Source of the DNA: Nocardioides marinus
GTDB lineage: Bacteria; Actinomycetota; Actinomycetes; Propionibacteriales; Nocardioidaceae
Length of the DNA stretch: 64,000 nt
NCBI RefSeq assembly: GCF_013408145.1
Contig: NZ_JACBZI010000001.1
Location: 2,432,001-2,496,000, forward strand
Direction of reading: 5' to 3'
The position numbers and the translations under genes were made by a program. The notes under the pieces were generated by a model that saw nothing but the letters and a program-made list of their open reading frames with translations, did no database searches and was not told where the DNA came from. Shown here piece by piece: positions 36,567-45,929 of the stretch. Within the stretch, counting starts at the first letter, position 1; every line of letters begins with the position of its first letter.

Positions 36567-37873
36567 CGGTCCACGACCTGCTCGGCATCGGCCTGGGCCC
36601 CTTCAACCTGGGCCTGGCCGCGCTCGCCGACCCGCTGCCCGACGTCGACGCGGTGTTCCTCGAGGGTCGCGACGAGGTGTCCTGGCACCCCGGGATGATG
36701 CTGCCCGAGGCGACGCTGCAGGTGCCGTTCCTGGCCGACCTCGTGACGATGGCCGACCCCACCTCCCGGTGGTCCTTCCTGGCCTTCCTCAAGGAGACCG
36801 AGCGGCTCTACCCCTTCTACGTGCGCGAGTCGTTCTATCCGCTGCGCAGCGAGTACGACGACTACCTCCGCTGGGTCGCGGAGCGCCTGCCGTCGGTGCG
36901 CCTCGGGCAGCGGGTGACGGGCGTCGAGCGGGGGCCCGACGGGGTCTACACCGTGACCACGGCTGCCGGCCACGCCTGGCACGCGCGGCGGCTGGTCCTG
37001 GGCGTCGGCACGCGACCGGCGCTGCCCGACAGTGTCCGGGCCGCCGGCGGCCCGGCGGTGCACACCGCGGACTACCTGCCCGCCCGCGAGCAGCTGCAGC
37101 AGTGCCGCACCATCACCGTCGTCGGCAGCGGCCAGAGCGCCGCCGAGGTCTACCACGACCTGCTGGCCGCCGGTCCCGAGCACGACTACGACCTGGTGTG
37201 GCTCACGCGCAGCCCGCGCTTCTTCCCGATGGAGTACACCAAGCTCACCCTCGAGCTGACCTCCCCGGAGTACTCCACCTACTTCCAGGGCCTCCCCGAC
37301 GCCACCCGCGCGCGGCTGCTGCGCGAGCAGCGCAGCCTCTACAAGGGCATCAGCGGCGACCTCGTCGACGCGATCTCCGACCTGCACTACCGGCTGCGGG
37401 TCCAGGGCCACGGCCCCCGCACCACCCTGGTCACCAACACGGCGCTGACCGGCGCCACCTGGGACGGCACGGCCTACGACCTCGCGCTCCACCACGACGA
37501 GACCGGCGAGGACTTCGCGCTGCGCACCGACGGACTGGTGCTCGGCACGGGCTACCGCGCACAGCTGCCCGACTTCGTCGAGGGGATCCGCGACCGCCTG
37601 CGGCTCGACGCGGAGGGCCGGCCGTGCGCGGACGCGTCGTACGCCGTCGACGTCACCGGCCGCGAGGTCTTCGTGCAGAACGCCGAGGAGCACACCCACG
37701 GGTTCGTCGCCCCCGACCTCGGCATGGGCGCGCACCGCAGCGCCACCATCCTCAACGCCGTCACCGGTCGCGAGGCCTACCCGGTCGAGAAGCGGGTGGC
37801 CACCCAGACCTTCGGCGTGCCCGAGCACCTGCGCGCGCACCCGACGCACGAGCCCCAGGAGGTCTCCGCATGA
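36563..37873 (+). CDS. desB: Lysine/cadaverine N-hydroxylase (DesB-like)
   Basis: A 436-residue flavin-dependent amine N-monooxygenase. The FAD motif GIGLGPFNLGLAAL, the substrate/FAD region LQVPFLADLVTMADPTSRWSFL, the NADPH motif VVGSGQSAAEVYHDLL, and the C-terminal LVLGTGYRAQLP and FVAPDLGMGAHRSATILN are all typical. It hydroxylates the primary amine to supply the hydroxamate. The ATG overlaps the desA stop (ATGA). Confidence 0.93.
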   Translation: MTVHDLLGIGLGPFNLGLAALADPLPDVDAVFLEGRDEVSWHPGMMLPEATLQVPFLADLVTMADPTSRWSFLAFLKETERLYPFYVRESFYPLRSEYDDYLRWVAERLPSVRLGQRVTGVERGPDGVYTVTTAAGHAWHARRLVLGVGTRPALPDSVRAAGGPAVHTADYLPAREQLQQCRTITVVGSGQSAAEVYHDLLAAGPEHDYDLVWLTRSPRFFPMEYTKLTLELTSPEYSTYFQGLPDATRARLLREQRSLYKGISGDLVDAISDLHYRLRVQGHGPRTTLVTNTALTGATWDGTAYDLALHHDETGEDFALRTDGLVLGTGYRAQLPDFVEGIRDRLRLDAEGRPCADASYAVDVTGREVFVQNAEEHTHGFVAPDLGMGAHRSATILNAVTGREAYPVEKRVATQTFGVPEHLRAHPTHEPQEVSA

Positions 37874-40179
37874 GGACCACGATCGAGCCGCTCGCCCTGG
37901 ACGGGGCGACCGTGCGGCTGCTGCACCGCTGGGTCACCCACCCCCGGTCGGTCTACTGGCAGATGGGCGAGGCGTCCGCCGACGAGGTGGCGCTGGAGTA
38001 CTCCGGCATCAGCGCGTCGAGCACCCATCACGCGTGGCTGGGCCGCGTCGACGGCGAGCCGACATTCCTCGCCGAGACCTACGACCCGGCGCACTCCCCG
38101 CTCGCCGGGCTGCCGGAGGTGCGGGAGGGCGACCTGGGCATGCACGTGCTCGTCGCGCCCCCCGAGGGGCCGCCGCGCTCGGGGCTCACCCGCGCCGTCT
38201 TCGCCGCGGTGCTCGAGCACTGCTTCGCCGAGGAGTCCGTACGCCGCGTCGTCGTCGAGCCCGACGTCGGCAACGATGCGATCGCCCGGCTCAACAAGGA
38301 GGCCGGCTTCGTCGTCGCCCGCACCGTCGAGCTGCCGGAGAAGACCGCGGCGCTGTCGTTCCTGACCCGCGAGGACTGGCTGGCCACCTCCGGGCGCGAC
38401 GCCGACCCGGCGCCGCACCTGAGCCCGGCCCTGCTGGGCGCCGCCCAGCGACGGCTGGTGACCAAGGCGCTCTCCGAGCTGTGCCACGAGCGGCTGCTCG
38501 TGCCCGTCCCGGACGGGCCCGGCCGGTGGCGCGTGGACGGGCCGACGTCGAGCCACCGCTTCGCGGCGAGGGTCCTGCCGCTGGAGCACTGGGACGTCGA
38601 CCCCGGGTCGGTGACCCGCGAGGTCGACGGCGCGGCGGTCGACCTCGACGTCCAGGAGCTCGTGGTCGAGCACGCCGATGCGCTGGGGCTGCGCGGCGAG
38701 CTGGTCGCCGTCTACCTCGAGGAACTGGCCGCCACCCTGGCGTGGACCTGCTGGCAGCTGGCCCACCCGGGGCCGCCGGTAGCCTCGCTGCTGACGGCCT
38801 CGCACGGCGAGGTCGAGGCCGCGATGACCGAGGGGCACCCGGGCTTCCTGGCCAACCGCGGGCGGATCGGCTTCGGCCTGGCCGACCACGAGGCCTACTC
38901 CCCCGACGCCGCCGCGCCGGTGCGGCTGCTGTGGCTGGCGGTGCGGCGCGACCGCGCCCGGCTCACGCTCGGCGAGGGTTGGACCGAGGACGGGCTCTAC
39001 GCGACCGGGCTGGGCTCCGAGGTCGAGCTGATGCACGACCGGCTGCGCCGACGTGGCCTCGATCCCGCCGACCACCTCCTGATGCCCGTCCACCCCTGGC
39101 AGTGGGACCGCAAGGTCGCCGTCACGTTCGCCCCCGACGTGGCGCGACGGGACCTGGTCGTCCTGGGCGAGGGCACGTCGCGTCACCAGGCGATGCAGTC
39201 GATCCGGACCTTCGCCGACCTCGACGATCCGTGCCGACCGCAGGTGAAGACCGCGCTGGCCATCCAGAACATGGGCTTCGTGCGCGGGTTGTCCCCGGCG
39301 TACATGGAGGCGACGCCGGCGATCAGTGACTGGGTGGCCCGGCTGGTGGCCGGCGACCCGGCGCTGCAGCGGCTGGGCTTCTCGGTGCTGCGGGAGGTCG
39401 CAGCCGTCGGCTACACCGGCGACGTCTACCACCGCGCCGCGCCCGGGGCGCCGCAGCGCAAGATGCTCGCGGCGCTGTGGCGCGAGAGCCCGGTGGGCGC
39501 GGTCGGCGACGGTGAGCGCATCGTCACCCTCGCCTCCCTGCTGCACCGCGACCCGGCAGGCGACTCCTACGCCACCGCGCTGGTCGAGGCCTCCGGGCTT
39601 ACCCCGCGCGAGTGGCTGGGCCGGTGCCTGGACGCCTACCTGCGCCCCGTCGTCCACTGCCTGCTGGCCCACGACCTCGCGTTCATGCCGCACGGGGAGA
39701 ACCTCCTGCTCGTGCTGCGCGACCAGGCCCCCGTGCGCTGCGTGATGAAGGACCTCGGGGAGGAGGTCGCGGTGCTCTCGCAGACCCGCGTGCTGCCGCC
39801 GGAGGTGGAGCGGGTGCGCGCGGAGGTCGACGACGACGATCGGTGCCTGGCGGTGCTCACCGACGTCGTCGACGGCGTGCTGCGCCACCTGGCCGCGACC
39901 TGGGACCGCGACGGCGTGCTGCCCGTGGCCGACTTCTGGGACGAGGTGGCCTGCTGCCTGGAGCGGCACGCCGCCGACCACCCGGAGCTGTCGTCGGCCG
40001 CAGCCGACTACGCCCTGCAGCGACCGACGTTCCGGCACTCCTGCCTCAACCGGCTGCAGCTGCGCGACGCCCGCCACATGGTCGACCTCTCCGACCAGGC
40101 CTCGTCGTTCCTGTACGCCGGTGAGCTGGACAACCCGCTGCACCGAGCCGTCCCCGATGGCGGGTCCGCGGCTGGATAG
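37870..40179 (+). CDS. Fused acyltransferase-NIS siderophore synthetase (DesC-DesD)
   Basis: A 769-residue two-part protein. Residues 1-172 are a GNAT acyltransferase of the siderophore type (YWQMGEASADEV, GDLGMHVLVAPPE, RRVVVEPDVGNDAIARLNKEAGF), the DesC step that acylates hydroxycadaverine. From about residue 190 it is an IucA/IucC synthetase with GHPGFLANRGRIGFG (about 322-336), LLMPVHPWQWDRKV, SIRTFADLDDPCRPQVKTALAIQ and the FhuF-like ferric-binding domain HGENLLLVLRDQ. Together they acylate and then condense and cyclise the monomers. The ATG overlaps the desB stop. In Streptomyces these are separate genes. Confidence 0.93.
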   Translation: MRTTIEPLALDGATVRLLHRWVTHPRSVYWQMGEASADEVALEYSGISASSTHHAWLGRVDGEPTFLAETYDPAHSPLAGLPEVREGDLGMHVLVAPPEGPPRSGLTRAVFAAVLEHCFAEESVRRVVVEPDVGNDAIARLNKEAGFVVARTVELPEKTAALSFLTREDWLATSGRDADPAPHLSPALLGAAQRRLVTKALSELCHERLLVPVPDGPGRWRVDGPTSSHRFAARVLPLEHWDVDPGSVTREVDGAAVDLDVQELVVEHADALGLRGELVAVYLEELAATLAWTCWQLAHPGPPVASLLTASHGEVEAAMTEGHPGFLANRGRIGFGLADHEAYSPDAAAPVRLLWLAVRRDRARLTLGEGWTEDGLYATGLGSEVELMHDRLRRRGLDPADHLLMPVHPWQWDRKVAVTFAPDVARRDLVVLGEGTSRHQAMQSIRTFADLDDPCRPQVKTALAIQNMGFVRGLSPAYMEATPAISDWVARLVAGDPALQRLGFSVLREVAAVGYTGDVYHRAAPGAPQRKMLAALWRESPVGAVGDGERIVTLASLLHRDPAGDSYATALVEASGLTPREWLGRCLDAYLRPVVHCLLAHDLAFMPHGENLLLVLRDQAPVRCVMKDLGEEVAVLSQTRVLPPEVERVRAEVDDDDRCLAVLTDVVDGVLRHLAATWDRDGVLPVADFWDEVACCLERHAADHPELSSAAADYALQRPTFRHSCLNRLQLRDARHMVDLSDQASSFLYAGELDNPLHRAVPDGGSAAG

Positions 40180-40189
40180 CGTGGCGTCC

Positions 40190-40780
40190 GTGCGTGAGGA
40201 GACCGGGACGACCCACCGCGGCGAGGACTGGTACGCCGAGGAGCTGGTCGGTGCCCGGTTCACCTCGTGCACGTTCACCGATGTGGACCTCACCGAGGCG
40301 ACGATCCGTGGGTCGGTCTTCACCGACTGCCGCTTCGAGCGGTGCGCGTTCAACGCCTCGGTCCACGAGTCGACGGCCTACGTCACCTGCACCTTCAGCG
40401 GGTGCAACCTCTTCGACTCCACGTGGGAGGGCTGCAAGCTCAGCGGCTCGGCCTTCGAGCGGTGCACGACCCGACCGTTGCGCGTGGTGGGTGGTCAGTG
40501 GCGCGGGGTCTCCCTGCGCGGCGCGAACCTCTCCGGGCAGGACCTGACCGGGCTCGACCTGCGCGACGCCGACCTGTCGCTGGCCGACCTGTCCGGGGCG
40601 GTGCTGCGCGACTGCGGGCTGGGCGGTGCGCTGGTGCGCGAGACCGACCTCAGGCGCGCCGACCTGCGGGGCGCGACCCTCGAGGGGGTCGACCTGCGCG
40701 AGGCGCAGCTCGCCGAGACACGGCTGGACCTCGCCGGCGCGGTGCTGCTGGCCGAGCTGTCCGGCGCGATCGTGGACTGA
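40190..40780 (+). CDS. Pentapeptide-repeat protein
   Basis: A 196-residue protein whose body is pentapeptide repeats (A/C-D/N-L/F-x-x): FTDCRFERCAFNAS, LRGANLSGQDLTGLDLRDADLSLADLSGAVL, LRRADLRGATLEGVDLREAQL. These fold into a right-handed beta helix; some relatives mimic DNA, but no function can be assigned. The GTG at 40190 is chosen because TAGCGT ends exactly 7 bp upstream; GTG 40181 and ATG 40157 are alternatives. Confidence 0.8.
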   Translation: MREETGTTHRGEDWYAEELVGARFTSCTFTDVDLTEATIRGSVFTDCRFERCAFNASVHESTAYVTCTFSGCNLFDSTWEGCKLSGSAFERCTTRPLRVVGGQWRGVSLRGANLSGQDLTGLDLRDADLSLADLSGAVLRDCGLGGALVRETDLRRADLRGATLEGVDLREAQLAETRLDLAGAVLLAELSGAIVD

Positions 40781-40792
40781 CCCTAGGTGGCG

Positions 40793-40822
40793 CCGGGTTC
40801 GTCGGATGGCCGACAGACCCGG
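40793..40822. terminator. Hairpin between the pentapeptide gene and bsaP
   Basis: CCGGGT-GTCGG pairs with CCGAC-ACCCGG across a 2x2 internal loop and an ATGG loop. It lies between two convergent genes and has no U-run, so it is probably a bidirectional terminator. Confidence 0.55.
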
Positions 40823-40834
40823 CCGGGCTCCACC

Positions 40835-41047
40835 TCAGCCGGAGAGGGTGCCGTGCTCCACGCAGGTGGCGGCCCACTCACGCGGGGTGACCTGGACCTT
40901 CATCCGCCGACCGCAGTGGGTGCAGAAGCGCGGCGGCTCCAGGGCGAGCATCTGCTCGCACCGCGGGTGCGGCTCGGTCAGCGCCTGACCGCAGTGGCCG
41001 CAGGTGGGGCCGGGCTGCGTCACTGGCCGGGTCACTGGCTGGGTCAC
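40835..41047 (-). CDS. bsaP: Biotin synthase auxiliary protein
   Basis: A 70-residue cysteine-rich protein: [15 protein letters not shown], then [22 protein letters not shown]. This pattern right after bioB is the BsaP family of actinobacteria, an iron-sulfur partner needed for biotin synthase activity. The GTG at 41047 overlaps the bioB stop (TAGTG). Two more in-frame GTGs follow at 12-bp steps because the start lies in a small tandem repeat (GTGACCCAGCCA), so the true start may be 41035 or 41023. Confidence 0.85.
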   Translation of the reverse strand: MTQPVTRPVTQPGPTCGHCGQALTEPHPRCEQMLALEPPRFCTHCGRRMKVQVTPREWAATCVEHGTLSG

Positions 41048-42075
41048 TAGAGGGTCTTCGCCAGCTCGCGGATCGGCATCTTCAGCTCGCTGAGCAGCGC
41101 GAGGTCCTCGTCGGGGTCGCGGCCCAGGGTGGTGAGGTAGTTGCCGACGATGATGGCGTTGACACCGCCCAGCAGACCCTCGCGGGTGCCGAGGTCGCCG
41201 AGGGTGAGCTCGCGCCCACCGGCGTACCGCAGGATCGTGCGCGGCATGGCCAGGCGGAAGGCGGCGATGGTGCGCAGCGCGTCCTGGGCGTCCATGGTCG
41301 ACAGGTCGCCGAACGGGGTGCCGGGGCGCGGGTTGAGGAAGTTCAGCGGGACCTCGTGGGGGTCGAGCTCGGCCAGCTGGGAGGCCAGCTCGGCGCGCTG
41401 CTCGAGGGTCTCGCCCATGCCGACCAGGCCGCCGCAGCACAGCTCCATGCCGGCGTCGCGGACCATCTGGCAGGTCTCCCACCGCTCCTCGTAGGAGTGC
41501 GTGGTGACGACGCTCGGGAAGTAGGACTTCGCGGCCTCGAGGTTGTGGTTGTAGCGGTGCACGCCGATCGCGGCGAGCTCGTCGACCTGCTCCTGGGTGA
41601 GCATGCCGAGGCTGCAGGCGACGTTGATGTCGACCGCGTCGTGGATCGCCTTCACACCGTCGCGGACCTGCGACATCAGCCGCTCGTCGGGGCCGCGGAC
41701 CGCGGCGACGATGCAGAACTCGGTCGCGCCGGTCTCGGCGGTCTCCTTCGCGGCCTGCACCAGCTGCGGGATGTCGAGCCACACCGAGCGCACGGGAGAG
41801 GTGAACTGGCCGGACTGGCTGCAGAAGTGGCAGTCCTCGGGGCAGCCACCGGTCTTGAGGCTGATGATGCCCTCGACCTCGACCTCGGGGCCGCAGTGCC
41901 GCATCCGCACGTCGTGGGCGAGCCCGAGCAGCGCGGGCACGTGCTCGTCGGGCAGCCGCAGCACCTCGACGAGGTCCTCGTAGGAGAGGCCCTCGCCGTT
42001 CTCGAGCACCTGGGTGCGGGCGCGGCTGAGGATGGCGGGCTCGGTCAGGTCCGGGGTCACGGGAGCAGCAGTCAC
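41047..42075 (-). CDS. bioB: Biotin synthase
   Basis: A radical-SAM enzyme that inserts sulfur into dethiobiotin. The 342 residues have the radical-SAM triad Cys78, Cys82, Cys85 ([12 protein letters not shown]), [13 protein letters not shown], and [10 protein letters not shown]. The GTG start has a TACGCT hexamer 8 bp upstream and a BioQ-type box over the -35 region. It is divergent from bioA and coupled to bsaP. Confidence 0.97.
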   Translation of the reverse strand: MTAAPVTPDLTEPAILSRARTQVLENGEGLSYEDLVEVLRLPDEHVPALLGLAHDVRMRHCGPEVEVEGIISLKTGGCPEDCHFCSQSGQFTSPVRSVWLDIPQLVQAAKETAETGATEFCIVAAVRGPDERLMSQVRDGVKAIHDAVDINVACSLGMLTQEQVDELAAIGVHRYNHNLEAAKSYFPSVVTTHSYEERWETCQMVRDAGMELCCGGLVGMGETLEQRAELASQLAELDPHEVPLNFLNPRPGTPFGDLSTMDAQDALRTIAAFRLAMPRTILRYAGGRELTLGDLGTREGLLGGVNAIIVGNYLTTLGRDPDEDLALLSELKMPIRELAKTL

Positions 42076-42108
42076 GAAGCGGGAGCGTAGCCCGGTCGAG
42101 CCGGATCC

Positions 42109-42121
42109 TGAACAGTGTTCA
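42109..42121. promoter_or_regulatory. BioQ-type operator in the bioB/bioA control region
   Basis: TGAACAGTGTTCA is a perfect TGAAC-N3-GTTCA palindrome. It overlaps the predicted -35 regions of both bioB (-10 TACGCT, 42084-42089) and bioA (-10 TAGGCT, 42143-42148). The same 13 bases occur before bioY. It resembles the operators of BioQ, the TetR-type biotin repressor of corynebacteria and mycobacteria. Confidence 0.75.
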
Positions 42122-42157
42122 GTCCGCGGGCGTGCCGCGCCGTAGGCTCACCCCGCG

Positions 42158-43459
42158 ATGAGCCCCCTCGACCCCACCGACGTGCCCGCGCTGCTGGCCT
42201 ACGACCGCGCCCACGTGTGGCACCCCTACACCTCGATGACCGACCCGTCGCCGGTGCGCGTGGTGGAGTCGGCGGCCGGGGTGCGGCTGCGGCTGGCAGG
42301 TGGGCAGGAGGTCGTGGACGGCATGGCGTCGTGGTGGTCGGCGGTGCACGGGTACGCCGTGCCCGAGCTCGACGCCGCGCTGGCCGACCAGGCGGGGCGG
42401 ATGTCGCACGTCATGTTCGGCGGGCTGACCCACGCCCCCGCGGTACGGCTGGCCGAGAGGCTGGTCTCGATCTCGCCCGACGGGCTCGAGCACGTCTTCC
42501 TGGCCGACTCCGGCTCGGTGTCGGTCGAGGTCGCGCTGAAGATGGCGCTGCAGGCCCAGCGCGGTCGCGGCCGGCCGGGGCGCTCGCGGATGCTGACCGT
42601 GCGCGGCGGGTACCACGGCGACACCGCCGGCTGCATGGCCGTGTGCGACCCCGAGGGCGGCATGCACTCGATGTTCGCCGGGGTGCTGCCGCAGCAGGTC
42701 TTCGCCGACCGGCCGCCGGCCGCCACCGCGACGGACGCGGAGGTGGAGTCGTGGGCAGCCGGCGTACGACGGCTGGCGGAGGAGCACGCGCACGAGCTGG
42801 CCGGGATCGTGGTCGAGCCGTTGCTGCAGGGCGCCGGCGGCATGTGGACCTACCCGCCGGCGTGCCTGCGGGTGCTGCGCGAGGTGGCCGACGAGCACGA
42901 CCTGGTGCTGGTGCTCGACGAGGTCGCGACCGGGCTGGGACGCACGGGCACGATGTTCGCCTGCGAGGCGGCCGGGGTGGTGCCCGACGTGCTGTGCCTG
43001 GGCAAGGCGCTGACCGGTGGGTACCTCACGCTCGCGGCGGTGCTGTGCACCTCGCGCGTCGCCCACGACCTGTCCGCGTCGGAGTCCGGGGTGCTGATGC
43101 ACGGGCCGACCTTCATGGGCAACCCGCTGGCCTGCGCGGTGGCGCTGGCGTCGCTGGAGCTGCTGGAGACGCGCGGCTGGGCGGCCGACGTCGCCCGCGT
43201 GTCGGACGGTCTCGCTGCCGGCCTCGCACCCCTGCGCGATGCTGCGGGGGTGGTCGACGTACGCGTGCTGGGGGCGGTGGGTGCCGTGCAGCTCGACCAC
43301 GCGGTCGACGTGCCGCGCGCGACGCAGGCCGCTCTCGACGCGGGCGTGTGGCTGCGGCCGTTCCGCGACCTGGTCTACGTGATGCCGCCCTACGTCACCT
43401 CGCAGGCCGACGTCGCGCTGGTCTGCGGGGGCGTGGCCGAGGCGGTGACTGTCGCGTGA
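42158..43459 (+). CDS. bioA: Adenosylmethionine--8-amino-7-oxononanoate aminotransferase
   Basis: The biotin-pathway aminotransferase (KAPA to DAPA). The 433 residues show [64 protein letters not shown], and [18 protein letters not shown] with the PLP lysine. The ATG lies 9 bp after the TAGGCT hexamer. Its stop overlaps the bioF GTG (GTGA). Confidence 0.97.
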   Translation: MSPLDPTDVPALLAYDRAHVWHPYTSMTDPSPVRVVESAAGVRLRLAGGQEVVDGMASWWSAVHGYAVPELDAALADQAGRMSHVMFGGLTHAPAVRLAERLVSISPDGLEHVFLADSGSVSVEVALKMALQAQRGRGRPGRSRMLTVRGGYHGDTAGCMAVCDPEGGMHSMFAGVLPQQVFADRPPAATATDAEVESWAAGVRRLAEEHAHELAGIVVEPLLQGAGGMWTYPPACLRVLREVADEHDLVLVLDEVATGLGRTGTMFACEAAGVVPDVLCLGKALTGGYLTLAAVLCTSRVAHDLSASESGVLMHGPTFMGNPLACAVALASLELLETRGWAADVARVSDGLAAGLAPLRDAAGVVDVRVLGAVGAVQLDHAVDVPRATQAALDAGVWLRPFRDLVYVMPPYVTSQADVALVCGGVAEAVTVA

Positions 43460-44577
43460 GCTGGTCCTCCTGGCTGGCCGAGGAGGCCGCCGCCCGCCAG
43501 GCCGCGGGGCTGACCCGCTGGCTGGTGCCGCGGCCCGCGGACGACGACGTCATCGACCTGGCCGGCAACGACTACCTCGGCCTGGCGCGCGACCCGCGGG
43601 TGCGGGCCGCTGCTGCGTCGGCGGCCGAGACCTGGGGCGGCGGGGCCGGCGCCTCGCGCCTGGTCACCGGCACGCTCGACCTGCACGCCGAGCTCGAGGC
43701 CGAGCTCGCCGCGTGGACCGGCCACGACGCGGCGCTGGTGCTCTCGACCGGGTACGCCGCCAACCTGGCCGTCGTCACGGGGCTGGTCGGCCGCGACTGC
43801 CACGTGGTCTCCGACGCCCACGTGCACGCCTCGCTCGTGGACGCGGCGCGACTGTCGCGGGCGCGGCTCACGATCACCCCGCACAACTCGGTGTCCGCGG
43901 TGGTGGAGGCGCTGGCCAGCTCGGCCCCCGGCGAGCGGACGATGGTGCTGGCCGAGTCGATCTACTCCGTCCTCGGCGACGAGGGGCCGTTGGTCGAGCT
44001 GGCGCGCGCCTGCGAGGAGGCCGGCGCGCTCCTGGTGGTCGACGAGGCGCACGGGCTGGGCGTGCACGGGGCCGGGGTCGTGCAGCGGCTCGGGCTCGCC
44101 GGGCTCCCTCACGTGCTGGTGACCGCCACTCTCTCCAAGGCGCTCGGCTCGCAGGGCGGTGCCGTGCTGGGCACCCCGGCGGTCGTCGAGCACCTGGTCA
44201 ACCGGGCCCGGCCGTTCATCTTCGACACCGCGCTGGCCCCCGCCGCCGCGGGAGCAGCGCTGGAGGCGCTGCGGATCGCGCGCGCCGACCCCTCGCTGGC
44301 CGCGTGCGTGCGGTCGAGGGTGCTCGACCTCGCCGCGGTGCTGGGCGTCGAGCCCCCCGACGGCGCGGTGCTGTCGGTGCCGATGCCCTCACCACAGGTG
44401 GCCGTCGCCGCGCGCGACGCGTGCCTCGAGGCCGGGGTGCGGGTCGGCTGCTTCCGTCCCCCCTCGGTGCCCGACGGGATCTCCCGGCTGCGGGTCACGG
44501 TGTCGGCCGGGGTGCCCGAGGACGCGTGGACGCGGGCCGTCGAGACGCTCGTCGCGGTCGTGAAGGAGCACCGGTGA
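43456..44577 (+). CDS. bioF: 8-amino-7-oxononanoate synthase
   Basis: BioF condenses pimeloyl-ACP (or -CoA) with alanine. The 373 residues include [48 protein letters not shown] and [14 protein letters not shown] with the PLP lysine. The GTG overlaps the bioA stop and its own stop overlaps the bioD start, so bioA, bioF and bioD are one tightly coupled unit. No bioC or bioH for pimelate supply is in the window. Confidence 0.95.
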   Translation: MSWSSWLAEEAAARQAAGLTRWLVPRPADDDVIDLAGNDYLGLARDPRVRAAAASAAETWGGGAGASRLVTGTLDLHAELEAELAAWTGHDAALVLSTGYAANLAVVTGLVGRDCHVVSDAHVHASLVDAARLSRARLTITPHNSVSAVVEALASSAPGERTMVLAESIYSVLGDEGPLVELARACEEAGALLVVDEAHGLGVHGAGVVQRLGLAGLPHVLVTATLSKALGSQGGAVLGTPAVVEHLVNRARPFIFDTALAPAAAGAALEALRIARADPSLAACVRSRVLDLAAVLGVEPPDGAVLSVPMPSPQVAVAARDACLEAGVRVGCFRPPSVPDGISRLRVTVSAGVPEDAWTRAVETLVAVVKEHR

Positions 44578-45263
44578 GCCGGCCGGGCCGGGTGGTCGTG
44601 GTGACCGGCACGTCCACGGGCGTCGGCAAGACCATCGTGACGGCGGCCCTGTCGTCGGTGCTGGCGACGCGCGGTGAGCAGGTCGTCGTGGTCAAGCCCG
44701 TGCAGACCGGGATCGCCCACGGCGACTGCGACGCTGAGGAGGTGCACCGGCTCACCGGCTGCGCCGTGCAGGAGCACGCCGCGCTCGACGAGCCGCTCGC
44801 GCCCGAGACCGCCGCCCGCCGCGCCGGCGTCACGCTGCCCACGGTCGCCGAGCACGCCGACCGGCTCAAGGTGCACACCGAGTTCCACGACACGGTCGTC
44901 GTCGAGGGCGCCGGCGGCCTGCTGGTGCGGCTCGACACCGACGGCGGCACCCTGCTCGACCTCGCGGCCTGGCTGGTCGAGCGCGCCGTCGACGTGGAGG
45001 TCGTCGTCGTCTGCGCCGCGGGACTGGGCACCCTCAACCACACCGAGCTGACCGTCGGGGCCCTGCAGGCCCGCGGGGTCCCGGTCCGGGGACTCGTCAT
45101 CGGATCGTGGCCCGACTCCCCCGGCCTGGCCGAGACCTGCAACCGCGAGGACCTGCCGCGTGTCACCGGCGTACCCCTGCTCGGGGTGGTGCCCGCCGGC
45201 GCCGGCGCCCTGGGGCGCGAGGAGTTCACCGCCGCGGCTCCGGGGTGGCTGACGGGCTGGTGA
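44574..45263 (+). CDS. bioD: Dethiobiotin synthetase
   Basis: BioD closes the ureido ring of dethiobiotin using ATP and CO2. The 229 residues start VVVTGTSTGVGKTIVTAAL (P-loop), with VVKPVQTG and VVEGAGGLLVRLD. GTG start. The TGA stop is part of the first 30-bp palindrome that follows. Confidence 0.96.
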   Translation: MSRPGRVVVVTGTSTGVGKTIVTAALSSVLATRGEQVVVVKPVQTGIAHGDCDAEEVHRLTGCAVQEHAALDEPLAPETAARRAGVTLPTVAEHADRLKVHTEFHDTVVVEGAGGLLVRLDTDGGTLLDLAAWLVERAVDVEVVVVCAAGLGTLNHTELTVGALQARGVPVRGLVIGSWPDSPGLAETCNREDLPRVTGVPLLGVVPAGAGALGREEFTAAAPGWLTGW

Positions 45264-45373
45264 AGGTCTGACTGATGTCAGTCAGACCTTCGGGTTCGCG
45301 GTCGAAGGTTCGACCGCCATCGCGAAGGTTGGACTGATGTCAGTCAGACCTTTCACATCGCGGTCGAACCTTC
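45262..45373. repeat. Nested palindrome mosaic between bioD and tetR
   Basis: Copy 1 (45262-45291) has perfect 14-bp arms GAAGGTCTGACTGA around TG and contains the bioD stop. Copy 2 (45324-45354) is an imperfect version. CGGTCGAA-GG-TTCGACCG (45299-45316) is another palindrome, and GAAGGTTCGACCGC (45304-45317) pairs with its inverse at 45360-45373, which codes for the last TetR residues. Convergent terminators are the simplest role. Confidence 0.8.
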
Positions 45374-45919
45374 AGCCACCCGCGCGCGGATGCCGTCCAC
45401 CACGAACCCCAGGCCGGTGCCGAAGTCGGCCGGCAGCGGGTCGGCGTCGATGGCGCCGGCGGAGCCGGCCTGCAGGTGGGTCTGCTCCTCGATCGTGTGG
45501 CCGAGGACGAGGTGCAGGACGGTGCGCGCGGCAGTGGGGACCAGCGACTCGTCGAGCCCGGAGTCGCCCAGCGCGGCGGTGAGGTCCTCCAACGGCTGGG
45601 TCGCGCCGAGCCCGAAGGCGATGACGGTCGAGACCAGCTCGGCGCCGTCGCGGTAGGCCAGCATCGCGTCGCGCAGCTCGTGGGCCACCTCGACGACGCG
45701 CTCGTCCCAGGTGACAGCCCCGCGCGGGCGGGCGCCGCGGCGCAGCACCTCGTCGGCCACGGCTCCCAGCAGCTCCTGCTTGGAGGCGACGTGGTGGTAG
45801 AGCGCGCTCGGCTGCAGGTCGAGCTCACCGGCCACCCGGCGCATCGAGACGTCGGCCAGCCCGTGGGCGTCCAGCAGGCGCAGGGCGACGGCGACGAGGT
45901 CCTCCCGGGTGCGACTCAC
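45353..45919 (-). CDS. TetR-family regulator, candidate biotin repressor (BioQ-like)
   Basis: A 188-residue TetR protein: helix-turn-helix VALRLLDAHGLADVSMRRVAGELDLQPSALYHHVASKQELL, then a C-terminal domain of the tetracycline-repressor type (ELVSTVIAFGLGATQPLEDL, DFGTGLGFVVDGI). It lies between bioD and bioY inside the biotin cluster, and two TGAAC-N3-GTTCA boxes are nearby, so a BioQ role is likely but inferred. It may instead control the reductase upstream. The start has TAGGGT 7 bp before the GTG. Its last codons belong to the palindrome mosaic. Confidence 0.85.
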   Translation of the reverse strand: MSRTREDLVAVALRLLDAHGLADVSMRRVAGELDLQPSALYHHVASKQELLGAVADEVLRRGARPRGAVTWDERVVEVAHELRDAMLAYRDGAELVSTVIAFGLGATQPLEDLTAALGDSGLDESLVPTAARTVLHLVLGHTIEEQTHLQAGSAGAIDADPLPADFGTGLGFVVDGIRARVAEGSTAM

Positions 45920-45929
45920 GCCGGCGACC

